Position numbers and translations under genes: made by a program
Notes under the pieces: model-generated
What the model was told of the DNA's origin: nothing
What the model saw: only the letters and a program-made list of their open reading frames with translations
The model's database searches: none
Assembly (NCBI RefSeq): GCF_021653975.1
Contig: NZ_JAJKFK010000010.1
Span: forward strand, 124,001 to 188,000
DNA from: Amycolatopsis sp. GM8
GTDB lineage: Bacteria > Actinomycetota > Actinomycetes > Mycobacteriales > Pseudonocardiaceae
Direction of reading: 5' to 3'
DNA: 64,000 nucleotides
In this document: in pieces, positions 26,723 to 35,147 of the stretch
How positions within the stretch are numbered: position 1 is the stretch's first letter
Layout of the letters: every line of letters begins with the position of its first letter

Positions 26723-27123
26723 CCGGCGCAGGTGGCGCAGGTGCCGATGATCTCGACCGTATGGGTGATTTCCGAGAACCCGTGCCCGGACGCGATCTTC
26801 TCCGCCCAGCGCTCCACGGCCGGCCCCTCGACCTCGACCGTCCGCCCGCAGTGCCGGCACACGAGGTGATGGTGGTGGTGGGACGAGCAGCGCCGGTAGA
26901 TCGCCTCGCCGGTGTCCGTGCGCAGCACGTCCACCTCACCGGCCTCCGACAGCGACTGCAGCGTCCGGTACACCGTGGTCAGCCCGATCCCGTCACCACG
27001 TTTACGCAGCTCATCGTGCAGTTCCTGGGCCGAACGGAAGTCGTCGATCTCGGCGAGCAGCTCGACCACCGCGGACCGCTGCTTCGTCGACCGGCGGCCG
27101 GGGACCGGCGCCAACCTCGTCAT
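26710..27123 (-). CDS. zur: Fur family zinc uptake regulator Zur
   Basis: A 137-residue Fur-superfamily repressor. The DNA-binding domain has SAQELHDELRKRGDGIGLTTVYRTLQSLSEAGEV. The regulatory metal region is IYRRCSSHHHHHLVCRHCGRTVEVEG and the C-terminal structural zinc cysteines are CATC. The preceding gene on the same strand is a SmtB-like repressor and the two overlap by 4 nt, exactly the smtB-zur (Rv2358-Rv2359) arrangement of mycobacteria, which supports zinc rather than iron specificity. Confidence 0.92.
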   Translation of the reverse strand: MTRLAPVPGRRSTKQRSAVVELLAEIDDFRSAQELHDELRKRGDGIGLTTVYRTLQSLSEAGEVDVLRTDTGEAIYRRCSSHHHHHLVCRHCGRTVEVEGPAVERWAEKIASGHGFSEITHTVEIIGTCATCAGQSS

Positions 27124-27476
27124 GCGTCCTCCTGCACGTGTGCCACGGCGTCCACCACGATGTGGGACAGGTGATCGTCCACGAGCCGGTACACGACCTC
27201 GCGCCCGCGCCGCTCCCCGTACACCACCCCGGCCGCCTTGAGGACCCGCAGGTGCTGGCTGATCAGCGGTTGCGCGACATCGAGCGCGTCGACCAGCTCG
27301 TGCACGCAGCGCTCGGCGTCCCGCAGCTGCAGCACGATCGCGATCCGGACGGGCGCGGCGAGCGCGCGCAGCAGCTCCCCGGCCCCGGCCAGCGCGGTGG
27401 CCGACGGAACCGGCGTGCTCGGCTTGACCGGGCCGTCCGCGTGCACCTCGCCCGGCGCCTGGCTCACCGCCGTCAT
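27120..27476 (-). CDS. ArsR/SmtB family metalloregulator
   Basis: A 118-residue winged-helix repressor. The fold is clear in LLRALAAPVRIAIVLQLRDAERCVHELVDAL and the recognition helix VAQPLISQHLRVLKAAGVVYGERRGREVVYRL. Residues Asp/His near the C-terminus (DDHLSHIVVDAVAH) fit an SmtB-type alpha5 zinc site (DxH...HxxD/H). It heads a two-gene operon with zur and, by synteny with Mycobacterium, should release DNA when zinc is high. The promoter is in the 133-bp divergent region shared with glyS. Confidence 0.9.
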   Translation of the reverse strand: MTAVSQAPGEVHADGPVKPSTPVPSATALAGAGELLRALAAPVRIAIVLQLRDAERCVHELVDALDVAQPLISQHLRVLKAAGVVYGERRGREVVYRLVDDHLSHIVVDAVAHVQEDA

Positions 27477-27529
27477 GTCGATCTCCAGCCTTGTCGTTAC
27501 GGGTCGATCACCAGTCTAGTGGGCCGCAC

Positions 27530-27553
27530 CCCTTGACCTACTGTGGTCAAGGG
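27530..27553. promoter_or_regulatory. Perfect 9-bp inverted repeat between smtB-like gene and glyS
   Basis: CCCTTGACC (27530-27538) and GGTCAAGGG (27545-27553) flank TACTGT. The left arm contains a -35-like TTGACC, and TACGCT at 27559-27564 could be the matching -10 for glyS with 20-bp spacing. The dyad could be an operator for the SmtB-like repressor or a structural element; the sequence does not decide. Confidence 0.45.
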
Positions 27554-27609
27554 CCGGATACGCTGGACCGACAGCCCATCAGTGTTTCCGCAGCTATGGA
27601 GAGCGTGGA

Positions 27610-28998
27610 GTGCCCGCCAACACGATCGAGACCGTCGTCAGCTTGTGCAAGCGCCGTGGCTTTGTCTTCCCCAGCGGGGAGATCTACGGCGGTACCCGGT
27701 CGGCGTGGGATTACGGGCCGCTCGGGGTCGAGCTGAAGGAGAACATCAAGCGCCAGTGGTGGAAGACCATGGTGCAGAGCCGCGACGACGTCGTCGGCCT
27801 GGACTCGGCGGTGATCCTGCCGCGCAAGGTGTGGGAGGCGTCCGGGCACGTCAACGCCTTCAACGACCCGCTGATCGAATGCCTGAGCTGTCACCGGCGG
27901 TTCCGCTCCGACCAGCTGGCCGAGGAGTACGCCGAGCGCACCGGCAAGGAGACGTCCGAGGACGACCTGTCCGACGTGCCGTGCCCGAACTGCGGCACGC
28001 GCGGCCAATACACGAAGCCGCGCGAGTTCAACATGATGCTCAAGACCTACCTCGGCCCGGTGGAGAGCGAGGAAGGCCTGCACTACCTGCGGCCCGAGAC
28101 CGCGCAGGGCATCTTCGTGAACTTCCTCAACGTGCAGACCACGTCGCGCAAGAAGCCGCCGTTCGGCATCGGCCAGATCGGCAAGTCCTTCCGCAACGAG
28201 ATCACGCCCGGCAACTTCATCTTCCGCACGCGCGAGTTCGAGCAGATGGAGATGGAGTACTTCGTCGAGCCCGGCGAGGACGAGCGCTGGCACCAGTACT
28301 GGATCGACCTGCGCACGGAGTGGTACACCGGCCTCGGCATCAGCCGGGACAACCTGCGCCACTACGAGCACCCCAAGGAAAAGCTGTCCCACTACTCGAA
28401 GCGGACCGTCGACATCGAGTACCGCTTCCAGTTCTCCTCGGGGCAGGAATGGGGTGAGCTCGAGGGCATCGCGAACCGCACCGACTTCGACCTCACCACG
28501 CACTCGAACCACTCCGGTGTCGACCTGTCGTACTTCGACCAGGCCACCGGGCAGCGGTACCGGCCGTTCGTGATCGAGCCCGCCGCGGGTGTCGGCCGCC
28601 CGATGATGGCGTTCCTGCTCGACGCGTACACCGAGGACGAGGTGGCGAACGCCAAGGGCGGCACGGACAAGCGGGTCGTGCTGAAGCTCGACTACCGGCT
28701 CGCGCCGTACAAGGTCGCGGTGCTTCCGTTGTCCCGCAACGCGGATCTGACGCCGAAGGCGAAGGACCTGGCCACTGCGCTGCGCCGGAACTGGAGCGTC
28801 GACTTCGACGACGCCGGGTCCATCGGGAAGCGTTACCGCCGCCAGGAGGAGATCGGCACCCCGTTCTGCGTGACGGTCGACTTCGACTCACTGGAGGACA
28901 ACGCGGTGACCGTCCGCGAGCGCGACAGCATGGCGCAGGAGCGGGTGGCGCTCGACAAGGTGGAGACCTACCTGGCCACCCGCCTGCTGGGCTGCTGA
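27610..28998 (+). CDS. glyS: Glycine-tRNA ligase (dimeric alpha2 type)
   Basis: A 462-residue class II aminoacyl-tRNA synthetase of the single-chain archaeal/bacterial homodimer type. Motif 2 is visible as [31 protein letters not shown], with [13 protein letters not shown] before it and the motif 3 region [14 protein letters not shown] after it. A zinc-type insertion has CLSCHRRF...CPNCG. The anticodon-binding domain occupies the last ~110 residues. GTG 27610 follows a GGAG site. Position beside smtB-zur is the same as in mycobacteria. Confidence 0.96.
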   Translation: MPANTIETVVSLCKRRGFVFPSGEIYGGTRSAWDYGPLGVELKENIKRQWWKTMVQSRDDVVGLDSAVILPRKVWEASGHVNAFNDPLIECLSCHRRFRSDQLAEEYAERTGKETSEDDLSDVPCPNCGTRGQYTKPREFNMMLKTYLGPVESEEGLHYLRPETAQGIFVNFLNVQTTSRKKPPFGIGQIGKSFRNEITPGNFIFRTREFEQMEMEYFVEPGEDERWHQYWIDLRTEWYTGLGISRDNLRHYEHPKEKLSHYSKRTVDIEYRFQFSSGQEWGELEGIANRTDFDLTTHSNHSGVDLSYFDQATGQRYRPFVIEPAAGVGRPMMAFLLDAYTEDEVANAKGGTDKRVVLKLDYRLAPYKVAVLPLSRNADLTPKAKDLATALRRNWSVDFDDAGSIGKRYRRQEEIGTPFCVTVDFDSLEDNAVTVRERDSMAQERVALDKVETYLATRLLGC

Positions 28999-29018
28999 GC
29001 GGCGCCCGCCCAGTCGTC

Positions 29019-29344
29019 TCAGCGGGACGGCTGGGCGGGAATCGTGGGCAGGAGGTCCGCGATGTCGGTGTGCAGCTTGGCGAGGCCTTGGTCGAAGGTG
29101 GCGAGCCGCCCGCCGTTTACTCGTCGAGGTGCGCGAGGTAGGAGTCCGTGACCTGGCGGTGGCCCAGAATGCCGTTCATCGGCACGTCCCGGTAGGTGAT
29201 CGAGTCCGGCCAGAACTCGTGACGATCACCGGCCTCGATCGCGCTGAGCAGGGCTTGAGCGTCTTCCGCCCGCTGTCCTTCGCGGATCAACAAGCGCACC
29301 AGACTCCCCTGTGTGACCGGGCAGGTGGCGAAAGTGTCGTCTCG
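29019..29344 (-). pseudogene. VapC-like PIN-domain toxin remnant (N-terminally truncated and frameshifted)
   Basis: Directly after the stop of the antitoxin gene, in the same frame, the minus strand continues with TFATCPVTQGSLVRLLIREG and later HEFWPDSITYRDV and ILGHRQVTDSYLAHL, the second half of an actinobacterial PIN toxin. The N-terminal catalytic Asp part is missing. After AHLDE there is a TAA (29117-29119), while the continuation GGRLATFDQGLAKLHTDI lies in another frame and ends at 29019. So the toxin has lost its 5' half and carries a later frameshift. It is very probably inactive. Confidence 0.75.
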
Positions 29345-29572
29345 TCACTGTGCGTCGTCCGGTGACCGGACGTCGTCGGTGGTGATGACCTTGCCGAGCC
29401 GCACGACGGGCAGTCCTGTGCGAGGGCTCCGTGCGGCCGGAGCCGGTTTGCTCTGACGCAGACCACGTTGCACGAGTTCGGTCACGATCTCACTGAGCGT
29501 GCGCGACGTATCGCGTGCGATCGAGAGGACCTGACCGTGCAGGTCGTCGGGCAGGTCGATCAGGGTTCGCAT
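29345..29572 (-). CDS. VapB-like ribbon-helix-helix antitoxin
   Basis: A 75-residue protein with an N-terminal ribbon-helix-helix pattern (MRTLIDLPDDLHGQVLSIARDTSRTLSEIVTELVQRGL) and a flexible, Pro-rich C-terminal part that would wrap the toxin. ATG 29572 has GAGG close upstream; a longer frame to 29677 reads through the divergent promoter region and is less likely. The next frame is the decayed PIN toxin, so this is an orphan antitoxin, possibly kept as a DNA-binding regulator (inference). Confidence 0.75.
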   Translation of the reverse strand: MRTLIDLPDDLHGQVLSIARDTSRTLSEIVTELVQRGLRQSKPAPAARSPRTGLPVVRLGKVITTDDVRSPDDAQ

Positions 29573-29667
29573 GGCCTCATTGTGGGCGAAACCCCTGACA
29601 CCTGTCATGGGCAGGTCGTGACGAGCGGCCTGCCCGCGGCGTTGGCCCCGGCGGCACAGTTCGGGGT

Positions 29668-30693
29668 ATGAACCCAAGTACTCCCGTCCGCGACGCGGCG
29701 GTCACGGCCGGGGCCGCGGTGCGGCTCGCCGCCCTGCGGAAAGCCTACGGTGAGGTCCGGGCCGTCGACGGCATCGACCTCACGATCGCGCCCGGTGAGG
29801 TCGTCGCGCTGCTCGGGCCGAACGGCGCCGGGAAGTCGACCACCGTCGACATGATCCTGGGGCTGACCGAGCCCGACGCCGGTGACGTCACGGTGTTCGG
29901 TTCCTCGCCCGCGGGTGCGGTCCGCACCGGCAGCATCGGCGCGATGTTGCAGGGCGGCGCGCTGCTGGACGACGCGACCGTCGGCGAGATGGTCGCCATG
30001 GTCGCGTCCCTGCACCGTAGCCCGATGCCGGTCCGCGAAGCGCTGGCCCGGGCGGGCATCGAGGAGCTCGCGAACCGGCGCGGCAACAAGCTGTCCGGCG
30101 GCCAGAAGCAGCGCGCGCGGTTCGCCGTCGCGCTCGTGTCCGACCCGGACCTGTTGCTGCTGGACGAGCCGACCGCCGCGATGGACGTCGGCAGCCGCCG
30201 TGAGTTCTGGCGGTCCATGCAGGCGTTCACCGACTCCGGCCGCACCGTCGTGTTCGCCACGCACTATCTCGAAGAGGCCGAGGAGTTCGCCGACCGCGTC
30301 GTGCTGATGCGGAGCGGCCGGATCGTCGCCGACGGGTCCGTCGCGCAGGTCCGGGCGCTCGCCGGCGGCCGCACGCTGCGCGCGGTCGTCCCCGGCGCGA
30401 CCGACGAGGCGATCGCGAACCTCCCGTGCGTCACCGAGTTCCGGCTCCGCGGCGAGCAGATCGCCGTCTCCAGCAGCGATTCTGACAAGACCCTGCACGC
30501 ACTGCTGAGCGCGTACCCGCACGCGCACGACATCGAGATCACGGCGATCGGCCTCGAAGGCGCGTTCCTCACCCTGACTTCCGACGAGGAGGAAGAACCG
30601 AGCGCTGACGACCGCAGGGAGGAAGCGCTCAAATCGACACAGCGCACTCGAGCCTCATGGGCGTCGTCGCGCACCGAGGAACGAGGGAAGTGA
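29668..30693 (+). CDS. ABC transporter ATP-binding protein (DrrA/NodI-type exporter)
   Basis: A 341-residue ATPase of the ABC-2 exporter class. Walker A GPNGAGKS, signature LSGGQKQRARFAVALV, Walker B LLLLDEPTAAMD and the H-loop FATHYLEEAEEFADR are intact. The C-terminal ~100 residues form the DrrA-type extension and end in a charged tail. It is followed 8 nt later by its permease and then by a two-component system, an arrangement that suggests export of a lipid-active or antimicrobial compound with stress sensing. Confidence 0.92.
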   Translation: MNPSTPVRDAAVTAGAAVRLAALRKAYGEVRAVDGIDLTIAPGEVVALLGPNGAGKSTTVDMILGLTEPDAGDVTVFGSSPAGAVRTGSIGAMLQGGALLDDATVGEMVAMVASLHRSPMPVREALARAGIEELANRRGNKLSGGQKQRARFAVALVSDPDLLLLDEPTAAMDVGSRREFWRSMQAFTDSGRTVVFATHYLEEAEEFADRVVLMRSGRIVADGSVAQVRALAGGRTLRAVVPGATDEAIANLPCVTEFRLRGEQIAVSSSDSDKTLHALLSAYPHAHDIEITAIGLEGAFLTLTSDEEEEPSADDRREEALKSTQRTRASWASSRTEERGK

Positions 30694-30701
30694 GGACGTC
30701 C

Positions 30702-31424
30702 ATGAGCATCAAGTATCTGGCGCTGGAGATCCGGCGGGTGACCCGCTCGCCCCGGTTCCTGATCTTCACCGTGGGCTTCCCGGTGCTGCTTTTCCTGTTG
30801 TACGTAGGCATTTTCGCGAAGGACCCGGGCACGAAGGCCGTGCTGATGGTGAGCATGACGTCGTTCGGCGCGATGGCGGCGGCCCTGTTCACCGGCACGC
30901 GCGTCGCGCTGGAGCGGGCGTCGGGGTGGCAGCGGCAGCTGCGGCTGACCCCGCTGTCCGGCCCCGGTTACCTGACCGCGAAGGCCGCCACCGGCATGAC
31001 GCTCGCGCTCGCGCCGGCGATCCTCGTACCGCTGGTGGCCGTGCTCGGCGAAGGTGTCTCGCTCGACGCGTCGGGGTGGGTGCGGGCCACGCTGGGGGTG
31101 TGGCTCGCGGCGATCCCGTTCGCCCTGATCGGCCTGCTCATCGGGCAGATCGGCACGGCGGACTCGACCCAGCCGATCACGCAGCTGGTGATGCTGCCGA
31201 TGGCGCTGCTGGGCGGGATCTTCATCCCGGTCACCACGATGCCGGACTGGCTGCTGAAGATCGCGCACGTGCTGCCGAGCTACTGGATGGGCGAGATCGG
31301 CCGCGGGGCCATCACCGCGGGGTCCGCGAGCCTCGGCAAGGACGTGCTCTACCTGGGGATTTGGACGGTCGTACTCGGGTTCGCCGTGGTGCGGCGCTAC
31401 CGTAAAGACTCGGCCCGGGTCTGA
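30702..31424 (+). CDS. ABC-2 type transporter permease
   Basis: A 240-residue membrane protein with six hydrophobic segments typical of ABC-2 permeases; the conserved region includes MLPMALLGGIFIPVTTMPDWLLKIAHVLPSYW. ATG 30702 with GAGGAC upstream is chosen; the frame from 30657 overlaps the ATPase gene and lacks family features. It forms the membrane part of the exporter and is followed 12 nt later by the histidine kinase. Confidence 0.9.
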   Translation: MSIKYLALEIRRVTRSPRFLIFTVGFPVLLFLLYVGIFAKDPGTKAVLMVSMTSFGAMAAALFTGTRVALERASGWQRQLRLTPLSGPGYLTAKAATGMTLALAPAILVPLVAVLGEGVSLDASGWVRATLGVWLAAIPFALIGLLIGQIGTADSTQPITQLVMLPMALLGGIFIPVTTMPDWLLKIAHVLPSYWMGEIGRGAITAGSASLGKDVLYLGIWTVVLGFAVVRRYRKDSARV

Positions 31425-31436
31425 GGGGAGGCGAAC

Positions 31437-32585
31437 GTGGCGGCTCGGCGAGGCCTGGCTTGGGACAGCTGGTGGCACAATGCCGCCACCGGCGAACCAC
31501 GCGACCGGTTCTTCAAGTTCCGCTGGCCGGTGGTGGCCGTGGCGTTCCTGCTGCCGGTGCTGATCCCGGCGGTGCGGCACGCGAGCACCTCGTCCGGCGG
31601 CGTGGCCGACCTGGTGCTGACCATCGCCTACGGTGGCGCCTACGCCGTGTTCCCGCTGGTGTTGTTCCGGGACTACTCGCTCCGGCTGAAGCTGGCCTTC
31701 TGCCTCGGCACGCTGGCGCTGGGCTGGCTGGGCACGCTGATGGTCGTCGACGGCAACGTGTACGTGCTGCTCTACGCGCTGGCGATGATCGCGTTCGGGT
31801 TGCCGCCGGGCTGGGCGCTGATCCTCGACGGCGCGTCGATCGTGGCGGCGCTCGTGCTGGTGCAGCTGCACGTCGGCGCGCACGGCACCCTCGGCGACGT
31901 CGGCACCCTGGCCGGGGTCACCACCGCGATGTTCTTCATGGGCCGGCTGTTGCACACGGTGCGGCGGCTGCGCGCGGCGACCGACGAGATCGCCACCCTC
32001 GCGGTCAGCGCGGAGCGGGCGCGACTGGCCCGGGACCTGCACGACATCCTGGGCCACAGCCTCACCACGATCACGGTGAAGGCGGGGCTGGCGCGGCGGA
32101 TGCTGGAGAGCAAACAGGATCCCGGGCGGGCGATCACCGAGATCCACGAGGTCGAGGGTCTCGCGCGCAGCGCGCTCGCCGACGTGCGCGCGACCGTCTC
32201 GGACTACCGCGAGGTGTCGTTGTCGGCGGAGCTGGTGGGGGCGCGGGTGGCGCTGCGGGCCGCGGAGATCGAGGCGGACCTGCCGCACGCGGTGGACAAC
32301 GTGCGGCCGGACCTGCAGCAGACTTTCGGTTACGTGCTACGGGAAGCGGTCACGAACGTGCTGCGGCACTCGGGGGCGAAACACGTGAAGGTGCGGTTCG
32401 GCCGGACCTGCCTGGACATCGAGGACGACGGGGTCGGTGCGCCTGAGGGTGTGTGCGGGAACGGGCTGCGGGGGTTGGCCGAGCGGCTGGAGCAGGTCGG
32501 TGGGACGTTGCGGGCTGAGCCGCGTGCTGGTGGTGGTTTCGTGCTGCGGGCCGAAGTCCGGCCCGCGTTGGAGGTCGCGTCGTGA
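31437..32585 (+). CDS. Sensor histidine kinase (DesK/NarX-type, HisKA_3)
   Basis: A 382-residue membrane kinase. The N-terminal ~180 residues hold five to six hydrophobic helices without a large extracytoplasmic domain, as in DesK and other kinases that sense the membrane itself. The H-box is ERARLARDLHDILGHSLTT with the phospho-His near 202. The ATPase domain has LREAVTNVLRHSGA (N box), DIEDDGVG (G1) and GNGLRGLAERLEQVGG (G2). GTG 31437 follows a GGGAGG site. The response regulator overlaps the stop. Confidence 0.93.
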   Translation: MAARRGLAWDSWWHNAATGEPRDRFFKFRWPVVAVAFLLPVLIPAVRHASTSSGGVADLVLTIAYGGAYAVFPLVLFRDYSLRLKLAFCLGTLALGWLGTLMVVDGNVYVLLYALAMIAFGLPPGWALILDGASIVAALVLVQLHVGAHGTLGDVGTLAGVTTAMFFMGRLLHTVRRLRAATDEIATLAVSAERARLARDLHDILGHSLTTITVKAGLARRMLESKQDPGRAITEIHEVEGLARSALADVRATVSDYREVSLSAELVGARVALRAAEIEADLPHAVDNVRPDLQQTFGYVLREAVTNVLRHSGAKHVKVRFGRTCLDIEDDGVGAPEGVCGNGLRGLAERLEQVGGTLRAEPRAGGGFVLRAEVRPALEVAS

Positions 32586-33187
32586 TCCGCGTTCTGCTGG
32601 CTGACGACCAGGCGATGGTGCGCGGCGCGCTGGCCACCGTGCTCGGTCTGGAGCCGGACATCGAGGTGGTCGCGCAGGTCGGGTCCGGCGACGAGGTGCT
32701 GCCCGCGGCGAAGGAGTCCGCCCCGGACGTCGCGTTGCTGGACGTGCAGATGCCGGGCAAGGACGGGCTGACCGCCGCCGCCGAGTTGCACGCCGCGCTG
32801 CCCGCGTGCCGGATCATCGTGTGCACGACGTTCGGCCGGCCCGGCTACCTCGCCCGCGCGATGGCGGCGGGCGCGGCCGGGTTCGTGGTCAAGGACTCGC
32901 CGCCCGAGCAGCTGGTCGACGCGGTGCGCCGGGTGTCGAACGGGCTGCGGGTGGTCGATCCGGCGCTGGCCGCCGAGTCGCTGGCGACCGGGCCGAGCCC
33001 GCTGACCGGGCGTGAGCACGACGTGCTGCGCGCGGCCAGCGACGGCGGCACGGTCGCGGATATCGCGCGCCGGCTGCACCTGTCGGAAGGCACGGTGCGC
33101 AACCATCTTTCCGCCGCCATCGGCAAAACCGGCGCCCGGACGAGGGCGGAGGCGGTCCGGCTCGCGGAGGAGAACGGCTGGCTGTGA
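32582..33187 (+). CDS. LuxR-type response regulator (NarL/DesR family)
   Basis: A 201-residue regulator with an N-terminal receiver (LLADDQAMVRGAL start, phospho-Asp near 53 in VALLDVQMPGKDG, switch Thr in CTTFGRPGYL and Lys in VVKDSPPEQL) and a C-terminal LuxR helix-turn-helix (LTGREHDVLRAASDGGTVADIARRLHLSEGTVRNHLSAAIGKTG). The GTG start overlaps the kinase stop. It most likely controls the adjacent exporter genes. Confidence 0.93.
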   Translation: MIRVLLADDQAMVRGALATVLGLEPDIEVVAQVGSGDEVLPAAKESAPDVALLDVQMPGKDGLTAAAELHAALPACRIIVCTTFGRPGYLARAMAAGAAGFVVKDSPPEQLVDAVRRVSNGLRVVDPALAAESLATGPSPLTGREHDVLRAASDGGTVADIARRLHLSEGTVRNHLSAAIGKTGARTRAEAVRLAEENGWL

Positions 33188-33843
33188 CAATGGCGCGGAT
33201 GTCCGGACACCGCGTCTCGAAAGCGAGCTGGGTGCGGCGTGCCCTGTTCGGCACGGCGCTCGTGGTCGTGCTGACGATCGCCGGGACCGCGTTCCGCGTC
33301 TGGCAGGTCGCCCGCGCCGACGACCGCGACCCGGCCGACGTGATCGTCGTGCTCGGTGCCGCGCAGTACAACGGGAAACCGTCACCGATCTTCCAGGCGC
33401 GGCTGCGGCACGCCAAGCAGCTGTACGAGGCCGGTGTCGCGAAGGTGATCATCACCGCGGGCGGGAACCGTACCGGCGACGAGTACACCGAGGCGTCCGC
33501 GGGCGCGCAGTGGCTGATCGAGCAGGGCGTGCCGAAGTCGGGCACGCTGCCGGTCGGGGAGGGCAGTGACACCCTGGGCAGCCTGCGCGCGGTCGCGGAC
33601 GTCGTCGCGCGGCACGGCTGGCACACCGCGGTGCTGGTCAGCGATCCGTGGCATTCGCTGCGGGCGCGGGTGATGGCCGACGACTCCGGGCTGGACTCGT
33701 GGGCCTCGCCCACGCACAGCGGCCCGATCGTGCAGACCCGGCGGACGCAGGCGATGTACATCTTCCGCGAGACCGGTGCCCTGCTGTTCTACCTGGTGAC
33801 CAAAACTCCCGCCGATGACATCGGTGGTACGGGACTCGGCTGA
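33184..33843 (+). CDS. YdcF/DUF218 family protein
   Basis: A 219-residue protein with one N-terminal membrane anchor (residues ~20-40) and an extracytoplasmic YdcF-type Rossmann domain: [22 protein letters not shown], then [20 protein letters not shown] and later [14 protein letters not shown]. YdcF/SanA-like proteins are linked to envelope or vancomycin-related phenotypes but their reaction is not settled. The GTG start overlaps the response regulator stop; ATG 33190 and 33199 are alternatives. It is probably part of the same operon. Confidence 0.85.
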   Translation: MTMARMSGHRVSKASWVRRALFGTALVVVLTIAGTAFRVWQVARADDRDPADVIVVLGAAQYNGKPSPIFQARLRHAKQLYEAGVAKVIITAGGNRTGDEYTEASAGAQWLIEQGVPKSGTLPVGEGSDTLGSLRAVADVVARHGWHTAVLVSDPWHSLRARVMADDSGLDSWASPTHSGPIVQTRRTQAMYIFRETGALLFYLVTKTPADDIGGTGLG

Positions 33844-33862
33844 GAATGTCGGTGGGTGCCCG

Positions 33863-33868
33863 TACATT
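33863..33868 (+). promoter_or_regulatory. Putative leaderless -10 box (TACATT) for dgt
   Basis: TACATT ends 6 nt before GTG 33875. Confidence 0.45.
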
Positions 33869-33874
33869 GGCCCC

Positions 33875-35125
33875 GTGTACGACGAACACGATCGCGAGCG
33901 CCGGGTGGCCGAGCCGCCGAAATCCGGTGCGCTGCCGGGCTCCCGCGCTGACGTGCGCAGTGACTTCTCGCGGGACAGGGCGCGGGTGCTGCATTCCGCG
34001 GCGCTGCGCCGGCTCGCCGGCAAGACGCAGGTGGTCGGGCCGGGGGAGGGCGCGGAGGTCAGCGGTGTGCCGCGCACCCGGCTCACGCATTCGCTGGAGG
34101 TCGCACAGATCGGCCGCGGGATCGCCGAGGAGCTGGGCGCGGACCCGGACCTGGTGGACACCGCGGGCCTGGCGCACGACATCGGGCACCCGCCGTTCGG
34201 GCACAACGGGGAGCAGGCGCTCAACAGCGTCGCCGAGCCGTGCGGCGGGTTCGAGGGCAACGCGCAGACGCTGCGCATTCTCACCCGGCTCGAGCCGAAG
34301 CTGGAGCCCGTCGGGCTGAACCTGACCCGTGCCTGCCTCGACGCGGCGACGAAGTACCCGTGGCCGCGGCGTCCCGGGCTGGTCAAGTTCGGGGTGTACG
34401 ACGACGATGCGGAGATCTTCGCGTGGATGCGGGAGGGCGCGCCGGACGGGCGGCGCTGTCTCGAAGCGCAGATCATGGACTGGGCCGACGACGTCGCGTA
34501 CTCGGTGCACGACGTCGAGGACGGCGTGCTGTCCGGCCGGATCTCGTTGCCGGTGCTGGCGAGTGCCGAGGAGCGCACCGCCGTGGCGGAGCTGGCGGCC
34601 AAGCACTTCTCGGACCAGTCGGTGGCGGCGCTGGAGAACGCGGCGCGGGAGCTGCTGACCCTGCCCGTCGTGGTGGAGCTGGCCCAGCGCGGGCAGGACA
34701 ACTCGTTCGGCGCGCAGGTCGCGCTCAAGCGGCTGACCAGCGAGCTGGTCGGCCGGTTCGCCGGGGCGGCGGTCAGCACCACGCGGGAGCGGTACGGGGA
34801 CGGGCCGCTGACCCGCTACGACGCGGATCTGGCCGTGCCCGACCAGGTCGGCGCCGAGGTCGCGTTGCTGAAAGCGCTCGCGCTGCGCTACGTGATGAGT
34901 GATCCGCGGCGGCTGGCGATGCAGGACGGGCAGCGTCAGATGGTCCGGGAGCTGGTGCGGCTGCTGGTCGAACGGGCGCCCGACGCGCTCGACGCCGCGT
35001 TCCACCCGGCCTGGGCGGCGGCCGGGGACGACGCGGCGAAGCTGCGCGTGGTGATCGACCAGGTCGCGTCCCTGACCGACGCGCAAGCGCATGCGTGGCA
35101 TGCCTGGCACACCGGGCGCCATTGA
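33875..35125 (+). CDS. dgt: Deoxyguanosinetriphosphate triphosphohydrolase-like protein
   Basis: A 416-residue HD-domain dNTP triphosphohydrolase that removes triphosphate from dNTPs, thought to balance nucleotide pools. The HD residues appear in [31 protein letters not shown] and the second-half [20 protein letters not shown] 33875 fits the promoter box and gives the usual [10 protein letters not shown] start. In mycobacteria dgt is directly beside dnaG; here about 5.2 kb of other genes separates them. Confidence 0.93.
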   Translation: MYDEHDRERRVAEPPKSGALPGSRADVRSDFSRDRARVLHSAALRRLAGKTQVVGPGEGAEVSGVPRTRLTHSLEVAQIGRGIAEELGADPDLVDTAGLAHDIGHPPFGHNGEQALNSVAEPCGGFEGNAQTLRILTRLEPKLEPVGLNLTRACLDAATKYPWPRRPGLVKFGVYDDDAEIFAWMREGAPDGRRCLEAQIMDWADDVAYSVHDVEDGVLSGRISLPVLASAEERTAVAELAAKHFSDQSVAALENAARELLTLPVVVELAQRGQDNSFGAQVALKRLTSELVGRFAGAAVSTTRERYGDGPLTRYDADLAVPDQVGAEVALLKALALRYVMSDPRRLAMQDGQRQMVRELVRLLVERAPDALDAAFHPAWAAAGDDAAKLRVVIDQVASLTDAQAHAWHAWHTGRH

Positions 35126-35133
35126 GAATCCGG

Positions 35134-35139
35134 TAGCGT
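35134..35139 (+). promoter_or_regulatory. Putative leaderless -10 box (TAGCGT) for serpin gene
   Basis: TAGCGT ends 8 nt before ATG 35148 and lies just after the dgt stop codon. Confidence 0.4.
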
Positions 35140-35147
35140 CGGGGCTG

